DNA of 42,721 bases from an uncultured Planctomycetota bacterium (GCA_900318195.1 ONJR01000163.1:1-42721), one strand, 5' to 3'. Counted from the first letter of the stretch, positions 12,501 through 18,791 are shown. Made by a program: numbers and translations. The notes: a model not told the origin generated them from the sequence alone.

Positions 12501-15500
12501 GTCGTAAGATCGTTCGCCGTGCCAGGGTAGTCGCTTACGCCGACGATAACCGCGCGATATTTCACTTCGTTGAGGAACTCGTCGGTCGTCTTCTCGGCGG
12601 TCGCGGAGGCGCCGCTTACGAAATGGTTCGAGACGGTGAGACGGAACTCGTAAGTAGTCGAAGGATCGAGATCCGCTATCTTGCATGATGTTACAGACGG
12701 CTTAAAGGTTCCGACTTCCTGCCAGCTCGACGCGCCTTTTACGCGATATTCGAGCTTAACGCTGGAGACGTAGTCGGTCGGCGGCGTTTGCCACGAGACG
12801 GTCGCGACCGAGTTCACTACGGTTACGGAGTCGTCGGTGAAGTACTCCGACGGATCCGTCGGGTCGATATTGCCAGACTGCGTGAAGCCGCCGAGCGTTA
12901 GCGAGTAGCGATTCGCCGAGCCGTTGAAGCCCGAGACGCAGATAAAGTAGTTGCCGTCCTCGATTCTGTCGGCGACGTCGGCGAATTTAATTCGTTCCGT
13001 TGCGGTTACGCCTTTACTGGAGCCGACGAGTTCGAGGTGATACGCGCCGTCTTCGTACGCTTGTTCGAAGCTTTGCGTCGCGTCGTCTTGTACGACTTTA
13101 TAGAGATAGAGATCGAGGTCGCCGAGATTATCGTAGTCGGAAATACCGTCGAGCGATTCGTCCATATCGATTTGGACGAACGCGTCCTTATAGTTTGGCT
13201 CCGCGTCCTCCGCGCTTGACTTCAGACGGAAGCGGAACCAGTCGGAAATGTACGCGTCGTTCGAACCCTTCTCGCCCGTGATAACGAGATTGTCGATAAC
13301 GCGACGCAGGCGCGAATCGCCAAGCTCTTCGTCGTTGTAGACCGAAAGATTGTCGATGTTCGCGAAGCCAAGATCCGGGAGATACTGCTCTTCGTTCGTG
13401 TTGTTCATAACGTCGGAGACGCTCGCGTTCGGCGCAAAGGCGTCTTCGCTGAGATTATTCAGCACGAAGAACACGGAGGAGAAGTTATTGTCGACAACGT
13501 ACTCAAGCTCGCCTTTAACCCCGTCGTGAACGGTATAGTACCCGTCGAGCGCGACTTCGTATTTATGGCTCACGACAGAGACGAGAATAACGTCGTCGTT
13601 CAAGAAAGTGAAGTTGTCGACGCCGTAACGCACCGTGCGATAGAGCGTATTATTGCGATAGACCTCGACCGTCTCGCCCTTCTGCACCGGCGTTAAGGTC
13701 GCGCCGTTATAGAAGGAGCCGTCCCGGTACACGAGCGACATTTCCTGCGTTTCGCGCTTGTCCACGACTTGCCCGAATCCGTCTTCAATATCGTAATTGC
13801 CGGGATTGATCGCGATTACGACCGCGTTCGTCGCCTGGGCGCTCGCGTCGAAGTATTTATTCGCAAAGGAGCCGTCGTCGACGATGCGACCGAGATTGAG
13901 GTTCGTTATCACGACCTTATCGTTCGCCTTCATATCGAGTCCGCCGTCGCAGAAGAGTGCGAGCAACTGATTCTTAAGGGAAGCCGAAAGGTTACTATCG
14001 TTAATGAGCGTGCGAAGATCGTCAGATTCGACGAGAACGCCGTTCACGTACATCCCAAGCGTAACGCCCTTGTACTCCGCCGTCTTATCGGCGCCGTATT
14101 CCGTAGACGCGCCGTTGACCGTAAAGGAGTAGTTCAGATAGATCGCGCTGTCGATTCCGATCACCGACTCGCTACCGTAGACTTCGGAGCCGTTCGGAAC
14201 GTATTTATCCGACGAAACGACGAGCGGCGCTTCCCAATTGTTCGTGCCGACGACCTCGGGGCGCAAGTCCGGTACGTCGCAGACGCCGGGATTGAGTTCC
14301 AGTTTGTATTCGACGTTGCCGGAAGAGTAGTTGCCCGTTACTTTGATGTAGTATACGCCCGCTTCGAACGGATTGCCGTCGATATCTTCGTCGAAGTAAA
14401 TCGTTTCGACGTTTGTCATTTCGGCGTAGCTCTTGGCGACGAGTCGGTATCCGCGCGGATCGCTCGGGTCTTCTTTGTAGAGATATAGGTCGAGGTCGGC
14501 GTCGTTGACTTGCGACGACGTCGAGTTGTAGTACATCTTGACGTAGTTGTCGACGGTCCCCACGTCTGTCATTTCGAACCGGTACCAGTCGACTTCGTCG
14601 ATCTTATTGCTGTACTGCTTCAGAACGAGATCGGTCAGTTCGGTCGTGCCGTATAGCACGCCGAGATTAGCGGTCGGGTTCGTTGCGGAGGAGAGTTCCT
14701 TCTGATTGACCGATTCAAAGGAGTTGTTCTCTTCGTAGATATCGTCGTAGCCGGCGTTGACAGTGATCTCATATTCCGTATTGATACCGTCAACCACGCC
14801 GTCTGCGAATTCAACGCGCAAGAAGTATTGACCTGCAGTGAGTCCGGCGAGCGGAATCGTGAGTTTATTGTATGTGCGCGAATAAATCTTGCCGTCGGTT
14901 CCCGTGGAGTGAACGACTTCCTGCGTCGCGATTGCGTCGAAATGTCCCTCGACGTATCCGAACGCCGCCGGATCGAGCGCGACGAATTCGTTATTCTGGC
15001 AGAGATAGAGCGTTGCCTTGAGATCCTGCGTGCGCGTTCCTTCCGCCCAGCGAACGACGATGGAGTCGGAGTTCGACGCCGTCTGAGTAAGCTCGAATTT
15101 ATAATTGTCAACCGGGTCGGCGGCAACCTTGTCGTTTCCTTCTGCGAAGAGCGTAAGGTTGTTAAGTTTGAACGTATTGCCGTAGACGGTCGAACCGCTC
15201 TGCGAGCTCGGCGTTACGACGTCGATCTTACCGAGATTGGCGGTCGTGCCGCTGTCGAAATCAGTTCCCTCGTTATTCGGCTCGTAGGCGTCAAGTTCAA
15301 GAACGCCGTAGCCCGGCATACGTTGGATTGCCGTGAAAGAGTAAATGTACGGCGTGCGACCAGTCGCTTGATCGTACGACGTAAAAACGTAACGTTCGTT
15401 CGTCGCGTCCCATTGGATCGGCATACGCTCGACCTCGCCCGTCGTCGGATTTGACATATAGACGGCGGTATAGTATTCCACGTCGGTCGGCTCGTACGTC

Positions 15501-16444
15501 GCGTCGTAATCGTAGCCCCAGTAGGTCAGCCAAGACTTCAGTGGAGTCGTGTTCGTCGAGCTAATCGTCACGTCGCCGCCCGTTGTCGTCATGTAATGAA
15601 CTTCGACTCCGACCCCATAGTTCTTATCGAGGTACTCTTGCGTTATGCCGTAAAGCGGAGACTGCACGTCGTCCGCGAGGATCTCTTTCGCGTATTCGGA
15701 ATAGAAGCTCCATTCGCCGGTCGTAGAAGGATAAAGACCGCCGCGCGTACTCGTCTCGTAGATCTGCGCGTAGTTCGTGTCGCCTTGGTAAATATATTCG
15801 CTCGCGCCCTCCTTGAACCATGCGAATGCGTAGTAGATCGAGGACGGGTCGTTCGTGAAGGAATTCGCGATATAGTTGAACGTTTGCTGTTCTGCGGAAA
15901 TATTGAAGTATTCCGTAGCGTAAGGGTTGACGACCTCGCTCGTGTCAGCCCAACCGGTATAGGTTAGAATATTCGCGAGCGCCGCCGCCCAACCCTGATT
16001 GTAGTGGCTGAAACCGTAAATACTCGCGGAAAGATCCGTCGTTACGACGTGCGTGCCGTCCCCGGAAACGAACGCGTTCGAGAAAAGAGGATCCGCGACC
16101 GTCGTCTCGTAACCGGTCGTCTGCGAAAGAATGTGTTCTTCGCACCCGGCGTCGTTCACTGTAATCGCCGACGCCGCTACTTGCGACTCGCTATTAAGCG
16201 CCGAAAGGTCGATCGGACCGGCAAAGTCCGTCAGAGTAGACGTCTCTACCTGCTGCGTTGCGGACGCCGCGGCCAAGAGCGAAGGATCGACCGCGAGGAG
16301 CTGACGTTCCTCAAGCGGCTCCATTCCAAGACGGCGAGCGGCGAGTGAATGGGCGCGTCCACGCGACGTCGAAACGCTCGACGACGTTACGCTTTTAACG
16401 CGATTCATGAGTTCGGACAGAAAACGCTTACCTGTTTGCGACAT
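515..16444 (-). CDS. Giant LEPR-XLL-type exoprotein with two inactive protease-like domains and nine CSLREA/beta-helix/choice-of-anchor-Q modules
   Basis: An uninterrupted frame of about 5,310 codons. The start is taken at 16444, because the Shine-Dalgarno-like GAAGGA directly abuts an upstream in-frame ATG (16453) but sits 9 bases before this one; numbering is from 16444. Order: basic N-terminus with EPLEERQLL (about 42-50), a planctomycete LEPR-XLL-type sorting motif; a papain-like region (about 135-370) with NQGWAAALANIL where NxCWAAA is expected; two pre-peptidase-C-like domains (about 385-715); a CARDB-like stretch; a third PPC-like domain (about 1040-1200); FnIII (about 1205-1285); a caspase-like domain (about 1290-1530) with GSG and DAG in place of GHG and DxC; a Ser-rich linker (about 1705-1755); then nine modules, each opening with a VVTT..DVVD..DG.ISLREAI motif (CSLREA type without the Cys), continuing as beta-helix rungs and mostly closing with a choice-of-anchor-Q motif (NDF.L...S.A.N.G...D..GN.R....VD.GAFE). 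A terminator follows. Likely secreted or surface-bound; its function is unknown. Confidence 0.9.
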   Translation of the reverse strand: MSQTGKRFLSELMNRVKSVTSSSVSTSRGRAHSLAARRLGMEPLEERQLLAVDPSLLAAASATQQVETSTLTDFAGPIDLSALNSESQVAASAITVNDAGCEEHILSQTTGYETTVADPLFSNAFVSGDGTHVVTTDLSASIYGFSHYNQGWAAALANILTYTGWADTSEVVNPYATEYFNISAEQQTFNYIANSFTNDPSSIYYAFAWFKEGASEYIYQGDTNYAQIYETSTRGGLYPSTTGEWSFYSEYAKEILADDVQSPLYGITQEYLDKNYGVGVEVHYMTTTGGDVTISSTNTTPLKSWLTYWGYDYDATYEPTDVEYYTAVYMSNPTTGEVERMPIQWDATNERYVFTSYDQATGRTPYIYSFTAIQRMPGYGVLELDAYEPNNEGTDFDSGTTANLGKIDVVTPSSQSGSTVYGNTFKLNNLTLFAEGNDKVAADPVDNYKFELTQTASNSDSIVVRWAEGTRTQDLKATLYLCQNNEFVALDPAAFGYVEGHFDAIATQEVVHSTGTDGKIYSRTYNKLTIPLAGLTAGQYFLRVEFADGVVDGINTEYEITVNAGYDDIYEENNSFESVNQKELSSATNPTANLGVLYGTTELTDLVLKQYSNKIDEVDWYRFEMTDVGTVDNYVKMYYNSTSSQVNDADLDLYLYKEDPSDPRGYRLVAKSYAEMTNVETIYFDEDIDGNPFEAGVYYIKVTGNYSSGNVEYKLELNPGVCDVPDLRPEVVGTNNWEAPLVVSSDKYVPNGSEVYGSESVIGIDSAIYLNYSFTVNGASTEYGADKTAEYKGVTLGMYVNGVLVESDDLRTLINDSNLSASLKNQLLALFCDGGLDMKANDKVVITNLNLGRIVDDGSFANKYFDASAQATNAVVIAINPGNYDIEDGFGQVVDKRETQEMSLVYRDGSFYNGATLTPVQKGETVEVYRNNTLYRTVRYGVDNFTFLNDDVILVSVVSHKYEVALDGYYTVHDGVKGELEYVVDNNFSSVFFVLNNLSEDAFAPNASVSDVMNNTNEEQYLPDLGFANIDNLSVYNDEELGDSRLRRVIDNLVITGEKGSNDAYISDWFRFRLKSSAEDAEPNYKDAFVQIDMDESLDGISDYDNLGDLDLYLYKVVQDDATQSFEQAYEDGAYHLELVGSSKGVTATERIKFADVADRIEDGNYFICVSGFNGSANRYSLTLGGFTQSGNIDPTDPSEYFTDDSVTVVNSVATVSWQTPPTDYVSSVKLEYRVKGASSWQEVGTFKPSVTSCKIADLDPSTTYEFRLTVSNHFVSGASATAEKTTDEFLNEVKYRAVIVGVSDYPGTANDLTTAVNDARAFRNALLEDPQWAEGNITYLTDANATRDAVLAAIADVAKVSDNNDVFVFYFAGSGASAVSAGRQLGYLKTCGSTRSEFISNVDLVKAIEAVAAGSKQFFLDAGQINTDAEDTGILYQPFIDSLTTSTTNGGSTIKPQITVLTSGTDSSDNISPTGSTSRSVFNRAVVDAMTEYSKVVTAEEVEKDETGETVESDGRVTFGEILAYMAQDETVEKSGMTYTLASNDTTRDTILMNGKWSESGAFNETWLEQRAIIVTTAADSIDTHDGEISLREAAALVGTTLNLETALENGATFTMKAGSVIMVGVTYGTLVEDVELTYANGGFRTAGACSIQTTTSQVDFSRGGNVVTWSAEDWANEKVQLVDSDEVAVADVAYKLVATESTSTPGTGASSSSSSAGSSSSSSSGASSASGSSSAGSSSASGSSSTDTSSSEATEVVKTVLEDGDILTTAAKGGKEVLVTKVGQNYRLTLDGMPYNRTTGLYLDGKLVTLSTAVSIDQDVVLNKIVFDSSLSGQDLQIKSSASPIVFAKGGVVDATDMKGKLGLVSDGGNALIQASGTDLVALIGLKLTSTNGSVAAVDSGASLEIANSLVYGSTCGSAPLFANEGELALASVTVANNTTSGKLVDGAGTLEMVNTLVALNSGDASNLAGYDYCLVTTDDPGFTDAANNDYTLLKSADAVLDAGKNSACKTKSGVVLTTDLIGNERVSTAGTIDLGAFEYTVADEDRETPSTVVTILTDVVDATDGEISLREAFAYAGTSYQIETELEEGAIATTEDGGSYQVKNGRLVSFDGVSAIQTGQYYAIEGVYLVDAFGEGVALADGDVVTLSDGSKATVSGNRLLRASGIPVQVGATITTKDGATGTLSYGIATNFTRGQQISVALTADLIDASTPVGTFDAGAYILTYQANGTFTATLNVTTTGDNNQSTTTTFDATLKLVSGANFNFLDSEGQAADAGVIVTTRSVELTDGKYTLLENITDAQGAIIYASGAILTLERGVFTDADGNEVAVKRGVTFTSPEGMTVQYLSSNFSPAALEAGAELICADGVTRLYKEGATVYEEVTLGTNITFKRGLENGEVDLVRGPIAVERAVTLDGALNGGLTIDGGGATLFDVDAYREESTSAVVNFNGLTLVNGATGADVEGGFITVAEGSNFRLANSTIAGDGAVVGKGGAIYNAGRTTLESTVKPMTIDNVGATEGGAIYNVGTITINGVEIKYVSGGTGAGLYNAGTATLAGAKINNATASANGGGVYNTGVLSVTKASEITSNVATNGAGLYNTGNVTLVNSTISDNTASVNGGGVYNAGGTTSMTTAKVFGNAAGQYGGAIYDAAKFFATRTVLANNDAPTNGAAVFSSGATTLVSSLVIANGQNSASSAKYSVFVRGGSLQLTGVDVVGNSQGGVGVASGSGKVYNSIVGDNKGTDLSGAATAEYSMIKKSSGSISSTNVAYAPNFADLDTSKDWTVWNLRLSGGSPAVDAGSIDYNYYNSLNGKKTALTVDFAGNARVTDTGVDIGAYASAAVQEDESTVVTTFDDVVDPTDGLVSLREAIRYASTGKTVAERTVTFSPDLFALNDSGVVYLDSNLQTIIVGSTVTVTAAYEDAFGNTKYRDITVDGANSNAPLFMINGDANIEMRGLKFTNGHATGANESGGAFIIHGGTLTLLDAVVTGNTADRNGGAVYQDGGVFYAIDSLFYNNAANQTYGYGGAICITGGQSYVYNTTITKNSAGVYGGVFGLDGLVVLANSIVAQNLGAQNVDLYASNLEATANLIGSMDPWRSVGGYNGNIAGTVTRPQDPAFTDYDANDFTLRAESLALNAGVNAYAFGPDGVRLKYDLNANERIVGGVVDMGAFESSYQDVPSTVVTTLADTIDQTDGLISLREAIEYAKQNNQPITFDLGEEFEGGAEIRLDGTKGAITVDNALTIDASEVPGGVTIVGSDSRIFNVQGGTLTLDSVALTGGMETRGGAIYMTSGELNLTNVLIYGNEADAEGGAIYVVAGAATLLNTTIAGNSAPSVPGAYFGGSLSLQNSIIAGNAKENSTSDENFDLYVAGKLTPIASIVGIATASDAAEFNGYNGNVFGTADSPVDPGFTAGETNDFTLTPESIAVNTGSNRLIGLPGYYASILQTTSNPTVLRTDFAGDPRLVGGTVDVGAFEFQIENEAPSVVVTTLEDVVDPFDNKISLREAIDYAGSMSFVDGVTTPVGRTITFAPELANGVITLAETLEITKCVTIDASDVQGTITLEAGDEFNVLTLNGQADSVASEIVVIGLSITGGVADYGAGVYHVDGTARLYNCVVYGNEGVYGAGVASAADAVLGDASANQLTLVNCTIANNNATGGYAGLWSRGSSVNILNTLIAKNTVNGEAGVDIAVSSIGTIQNSLIGASSNDFAYKYNGANFNLVGTANAPIDPAFNDVENNDFSLVRSEDGKVSVAINGGDNALVVMPSGAVPATDAAANLRIIGSQVDIGAYESPLGPTEIPSLLVTTLEDVVDEYDGLISLREAVQYANNYGLAKTITFAERLSGGTIYLKEALNLSNDITIDGLTNNVVGITLTVADDVNRTLDESREEWEDSVIYVNAGSTVINGLTITNRYTERVRNGAAPKVKEGGAIYVRSGAISLYNTLVKDSAATKGSAIFINPDIDNATVNLVNTTVVSNVGQTTNADEGAAIYGEKGAVNMWNSIVALTKLDNGGTAQDVYKGQMQLTNDTVVERGSTTFILDPYDTSKTYEPTEGATIGVSTNDYLYYFTDLTYSGGVFYRYYGETYQEAYEMANNNIIRVMQEKVLTYDSDWYDEGVIYNLNLQNSDVVEWYSASTGKTTTVRYWFGNFVNATTFRPVTFNRGDTITFDVPLYYIYQDGNFYWLNIANRSFTYGQTVTDATVNAYAQNVLTAIKEELATRTTYDKVVNGVNMTYPIVSADVSISGLTATSSRVQTEGDDTSERYQVVFTYTATYDYVTRAGSSVFNSFVGLSDTLASQTSGNGAYVGSSTLDLSHELDNMFVDPNNGNYTLQDLAIATNAGNNSYINQGTINGTYDALDVLGQPRIHYTTIDMGAFENQNARDAAITSVDGTAVTLTVTTYRDVVDATDGLTSFREAITMAEKMYDLGYSDISINFQSSYDVRVDNTLGGLRISRPMTINANSSVLDADNSGCALAVATDGKVVIRNLVIKNGVNGNGGGINFTNGDLTLDNCLIYDCQATASGGGIYAASNGVLDIYNSTIAKNTSVSGNGIYSTSNAVVNLYNTIVATNRSSVIGALDYDVMFESAPGIYGSLIGNAGTQAYAQTLAKTALVSKIGYGLDNSIDPLFINATGGNFHVSATESPAKNAGSMLYVYDGARDLDGNTLSGRTAVTIGSYQIGTETPSLVVTTLEDIVDTSDGLISLREALLYQRRYFGDCIAAAGAARIWESSYDQVNAMNNASVYSATYYSPITFAPSLAGGTIKLNRGFTFEPGLASIPYDYLIDASSLSGLGGITIDASAVSNNYVFSVEGEWDAQNQIYWPAHLEVRNLRVVGAGSGTAFRANPMGMITMRNCLVEKFGTALTVQDSTDNVTGLAQIYNCTLVGNASVTLGYIHNTIITGSLSSYPVSTNWDGAHMYASLARNTYGSVSRDGDSIVGFTPGDTFVDPANGDYRLADAALANNTGNNTYIRTLEPTHSDAETDLNGNKRVLNTYVDMGCYERPDFIDVPSSTVTTDQDVVDPTDGVISVREAHMYAQQWSSRFGGTVRFSADIAGSTITLNRPIQVTRNVNFDGGSNDITLDGGQNGSVFDINIPGVQANVPNVYLRNMTLTGGKSITDGGAVYIQSANVYLAALDIYGNEARRYGGAVYAYDSELTIADCRIGGNTATYYGGVVNEFGKTVMTRSYVAQNVGLNANAGADIWGKAAVNFVNSKNNVVGYVADNIQLYDGIDNNRVGTAEVPLKPFYAPAVGNLEVLPEYVINAGAVLDEAFADYDGDETTDLSIDYGPELDVFAELFDEEF
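520..11735 (-). repeat. Nine tandem CSLREA / beta-helix / choice-of-anchor-Q modules inside the giant gene
   Basis: The SLREA-type motif recurs at about 11.66-11.70, 10.22-10.26, 7.83-7.87, 6.83-6.87, 5.91-5.95, 4.96-5.00, 3.17-3.22, 2.30-2.34 and 1.32-1.37 kb, in order from the N- to the C-terminal module. Module length varies from about 0.9 to 2.4 kb. At the DNA level the motif is well conserved (complement of atcgcttcgcgcaacgaga with small changes), which could allow recombination between modules. The last module has a degenerate closing domain and ends in an acidic tail. Module 1 contains the Ser-rich linker, module 2 is enlarged at its N-terminus, and module 6 carries a non-helical insertion. 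Confidence 0.85.
11180..11330 (-). repeat. Serine-rich low-complexity linker in the giant exoprotein
   Basis: The translation is a run of mostly Ser with Gly, Ala and Thr, about 50 residues, lying within the first beta-helix module. The DNA is a run of related gag/gct/gcc units on the plus strand, prone to slippage. It probably acts as a flexible or glycosylated spacer, and length variation between strains would be expected here. Confidence 0.75.
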
Positions 16445-16758
16445 AGTTTTCATTCCTTCGTAAAATTTACCTCGCTCGCAACTAGCCGAGGCGGATCCAA
16501 CCTCAGCGTAAACGTCGTCGAGCGATGATTACGACGCTACCGCGCGCCCATCTTTCAGTCGAACGTGTCGACGGACGCGTCATTTTGTACGATTTGCCAC
16601 ACGAAATAGCGCGTAGCCGCGCAAGACGCCCTTGCGCACGACCCGCGCCGACGCGTTCCTTTACAAAACACGCGTTCCGCGGCGTCCCGTCCCGACCGGT
16701 CGGTCGACACGGCAAAGCGTTTCGCTCGCTCTATCCGCTAGAACACGAACGAAACGCC

Positions 16759-16779
16759 TAATGAGACGTATTCTCATCT
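16759..16779. promoter_or_regulatory. Fur-box-like inverted repeat
   Basis: The dyad aaTGAGAcgtatTCTCAtc has six-base perfect arms (ATGAGA/TCTCAT) around five bases. It matches the common Fur-type operator TGAGAAT-N-ATTCTCA at 12 of 14 positions. It lies about 315 bases upstream of the giant exoprotein start and about 400 upstream of the phosphofructokinase promoter. Assignment to Fur or another metal or redox regulator is inference from sequence likeness only. Confidence 0.35.
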
Positions 16780-16810
16780 AGTTTAACGCAACCAGCCGAA
16801 ATTTGCCACA

Positions 16811-16846
16811 AAAAACGTCCTTTTTTTCTTTAGCGCAGACGTTTTT
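16811..16846. other. A/T-rich inverted repeat
   Basis: AAAAACGTC (16811-16819) pairs with GACGTTTTT (16838-16846) around an 18-base, T-rich loop. On the plus strand it is terminator-like, but no plus-strand gene ends here. Its role is unknown. Confidence 0.3.
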
Positions 16847-17164
16847 ATGTCAAATCGTAAGGATGCGACAATTGTTCCAGTCATTCAAAGTCGTCAAGTT
16901 AGTCAACCCAGCCGTTCCGCGATAGCTTTGTCGATTATCGCGAAAAGAAATGAGGCGAACTCCGCACGACGCTGTGAAACCGTCAACTTTTGACGCGACT
17001 CGATCGCGCTTTGTTCCAACGTTTCGCGACAAAGTCGACTCTTTCAACGCGACTAAAACGTAATTTGCATTTTATCTAGTTTTTCCAGTAAAACAAGTCT
17101 TCCTAACTTCTTTTGTTTAACTCCAGCTAAATACTCAACGCGCGATAAAAGGCGCGGCGCCCAA

Positions 17165-17192
17165 TTGAAACTTTTTTACCGACGCGTATAAT
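17165..17192 (+). promoter_or_regulatory. Sigma70-type promoter of the phosphofructokinase gene
   Basis: TTGAAA (17165-17170), a 16-base spacer, then a perfect TATAAT (17187-17192). Transcription would start near 17199, giving a leader of about 100 bases before the chosen ATG at 17300. The box also rules out a possible TTG start at 17192, which lies inside the -10 hexamer. Confidence 0.75.
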
Positions 17193-17299
17193 TGGGAACG
17201 ATCAACGATTTCGACGAGACGCGCGCGCGTCGACGTCGAACGGTTACAGTTACTCGTCGGCGCGTCTGCGCCGCTAGCTCAATGAATGAAAGGTTGCCT

Positions 17300-18664
17300 A
17301 TGTCGTCGCTATCTAGTCCTTCGCGACCGAATACAGACATTAAAAAAGTCGCCATTCTCTTCTCCGGCGGACCAGCGCCGGCCGCGAACGCGGTAATCGG
17401 CGGCGCCGCGCTGTGCTTTGCGCGCGCTGGCGTCGAGGTCTACGGGATGTTAAACGGTTACACTCACCTCGTCGAATACCAAGACGGCGACACGCTTGAA
17501 GAAGGCGTCGCTTACGTACGTCTCGATAAGAACGTATGCGACGGACTCCGCACGCGTCAGGGTATCTGCATCGGTACGGCGCGCGCGAACCCGGGTAAGG
17601 CGCTCAAGACGCCCGAAGATCTGGAAGACGCTGAAAAGCTCGCGCCTATGGAGACGGTCTACAAGGCGCTCTGCTCGCTTGGAATCGACGCGCTCGTCTC
17701 GATCGGCGGCGACGACACGCTTACGACGGCGGCGAAATTCAAGCTGTTCATGGATCGCAAGCCTGCGGACGCGAAACGCATTAAGGTCGTGCACCTGCCC
17801 AAAACGATCGACAACGACTACGAAGGCATTCCGTTCACGTTCGGATACTTCAGCGCGGTCGAAATGCTCGCGAAAGAGTTGCGCAATCTGCTCTCTGACA
17901 GCGCCGCCGCCGGCGCGGGGTTCGTTTGCCAGCTCATGGGTCGCGCTGCCGCGTGGCTAGCGTACGGCGCGGCGATCGCGGGCGAAGCCTCCGCCGTCGT
18001 CGGACTCGAAGATATCGAAGAGTCTTGGAAGACGACCGAAGTTACGATCGATCCTGAGACTGGCAAAGAAGTCCTTGACGCGAACGGCAAGCCTGTCATG
18101 CGCACGATCGTCGATATGTCGCACGTCGTGAATCACTTGGTCGACGTCGTTCAAGCGCGCGAGAAAGAGGGTCAGAAGGGTTTCGTCGCCGTCATTTCCG
18201 AGGGCGTGGCGGAATTCCTGCCGCTCTCTGAAATCGAGAAGTGCGTCTCGCACGACGAATATCTGTCGCTCAAGCCCGACACTTTTGGGCACTTCCCGGT
18301 TTCGCAGCTGAAGTACTCGTCGCGCCTTGGTCGTCTCATGGCGGAAGAGTACAAGCGTCGCACCGGCAAGAGCAAGAAGTTCAACGGTCTGCAGTTCGGT
18401 TACGAAGTGCGTTGCAATCAGCCGACGGCGTACGACGTTTGCGTTGGCAGTCAGATCGGCGTCGGATGCTATCGCGCGCTCTGCGAGATGAACCTCAACG
18501 GCGTGATGATCTCGGTCAATAGCGGTTCCGATCCGATGGGTCTCTCCTTCCCGAAATTTGAAGAACTCATCAATATGAGCAAGCTGCGCGCGTATCCGCG
18601 TCCGATTAAAGTCGGTAGCGATATGCACCAATTAGCGCGCTATCTGGAAGCGTGGCGTCAGTAG
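17300..18664 (+). CDS. pfp: 6-phosphofructokinase, pyrophosphate-dependent type
   Basis: Phosphorylates fructose 6-phosphate to fructose 1,6-bisphosphate in the cytoplasm, probably with pyrophosphate and reversibly. The N-terminal FSGGPAPAANAVI segment is the phosphate-donor loop. SIGGDDT (the second Asp marks PPi enzymes; ATP enzymes have GGDG) and PKTIDNDY (Lys in place of the ATP-type Gly) are the two diagnostic changes. A helix with GFVCQLMGR and a substrate-binding region with the GYEVRCNQPTAYD segment follow. The start is the ATG at 17300, preceded by GAAAGG six bases upstream; earlier in-frame starts lie at or before the likely transcription start. At 454 residues it is longer than the classical ATP enzyme of about 320, as usual for PPi-type clades. 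It is transcribed alone from the promoter just upstream, and a strong hairpin follows. Confidence 0.92.
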   Translation: MSSLSSPSRPNTDIKKVAILFSGGPAPAANAVIGGAALCFARAGVEVYGMLNGYTHLVEYQDGDTLEEGVAYVRLDKNVCDGLRTRQGICIGTARANPGKALKTPEDLEDAEKLAPMETVYKALCSLGIDALVSIGGDDTLTTAAKFKLFMDRKPADAKRIKVVHLPKTIDNDYEGIPFTFGYFSAVEMLAKELRNLLSDSAAAGAGFVCQLMGRAAAWLAYGAAIAGEASAVVGLEDIEESWKTTEVTIDPETGKEVLDANGKPVMRTIVDMSHVVNHLVDVVQAREKEGQKGFVAVISEGVAEFLPLSEIEKCVSHDEYLSLKPDTFGHFPVSQLKYSSRLGRLMAEEYKRRTGKSKKFNGLQFGYEVRCNQPTAYDVCVGSQIGVGCYRALCEMNLNGVMISVNSGSDPMGLSFPKFEELINMSKLRAYPRPIKVGSDMHQLARYLEAWRQ

Positions 18665-18693
18665 TTCTGCGCGCAGACGACGGTATTCTCGCC

Positions 18694-18730
18694 GGCGCGC
18701 GGTAAAATTTGAAAAAATTTACCGCGCGCC
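18694..18730 (+). terminator. Hairpin after the phosphofructokinase gene
   Basis: A 13-bp perfect stem (GGCGCGCGGTAAA at 18694-18706 with its complement at 18718-18730) encloses an A/T-rich loop, 30 bases past the stop codon. There is no T run after it, so it may act as an intrinsic terminator of low efficiency or as a 3' stabiliser of the mRNA. Confidence 0.5.
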
Positions 18731-18732
18731 CC

Positions 18733-18760
18733 TTGCGCAAATGCAAAGTCGTGGTAGAAT
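18733..18760 (+). promoter_or_regulatory. Probable promoter of the tRNA-Ile gene
   Basis: TTGCGC (18733-18738), a 16-base spacer and TAGAAT (18755-18760) lie about 30 bases before the mature tRNA, a usual leader length for a single tRNA gene. Confidence 0.5.
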
Positions 18761-18791
18761 ACTTCTGTTGTTTGACCCCAACGGGGTCGGC

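Larger units (their letters stand above)
16454..17164. other. Long intergenic region between two divergent genes
   Basis: About 0.7 kb without a convincing gene. Short frames exist on both strands but have no family resemblance, no good ribosome binding site and arginine-rich shadow composition. It holds a Fur-box-like dyad (16759-16779), a 12-bp palindrome CCGACCGGTCGG (16692-16703) and an A/T-rich inverted repeat (16811-16819 with 16838-16846). The half nearest the phosphofructokinase gene is AT-rich. I could not find a convincing -35/-10 pair for the giant minus-strand gene, although its promoter should lie here. Confidence 0.6.

Noticed and set aside
16503..17047. Short frames (62-78 codons) on both strands in the long intergenic region
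   Set aside because: No ribosome binding site of note, no family likeness and shadow-like composition.
17192..17299. N-terminal extension of the phosphofructokinase from a TTG start
   Set aside because: The TTG lies inside a perfect TATAAT box, the extension is Arg-rich and unlike the family, and a Shine-Dalgarno sequence fits the ATG at 17300.
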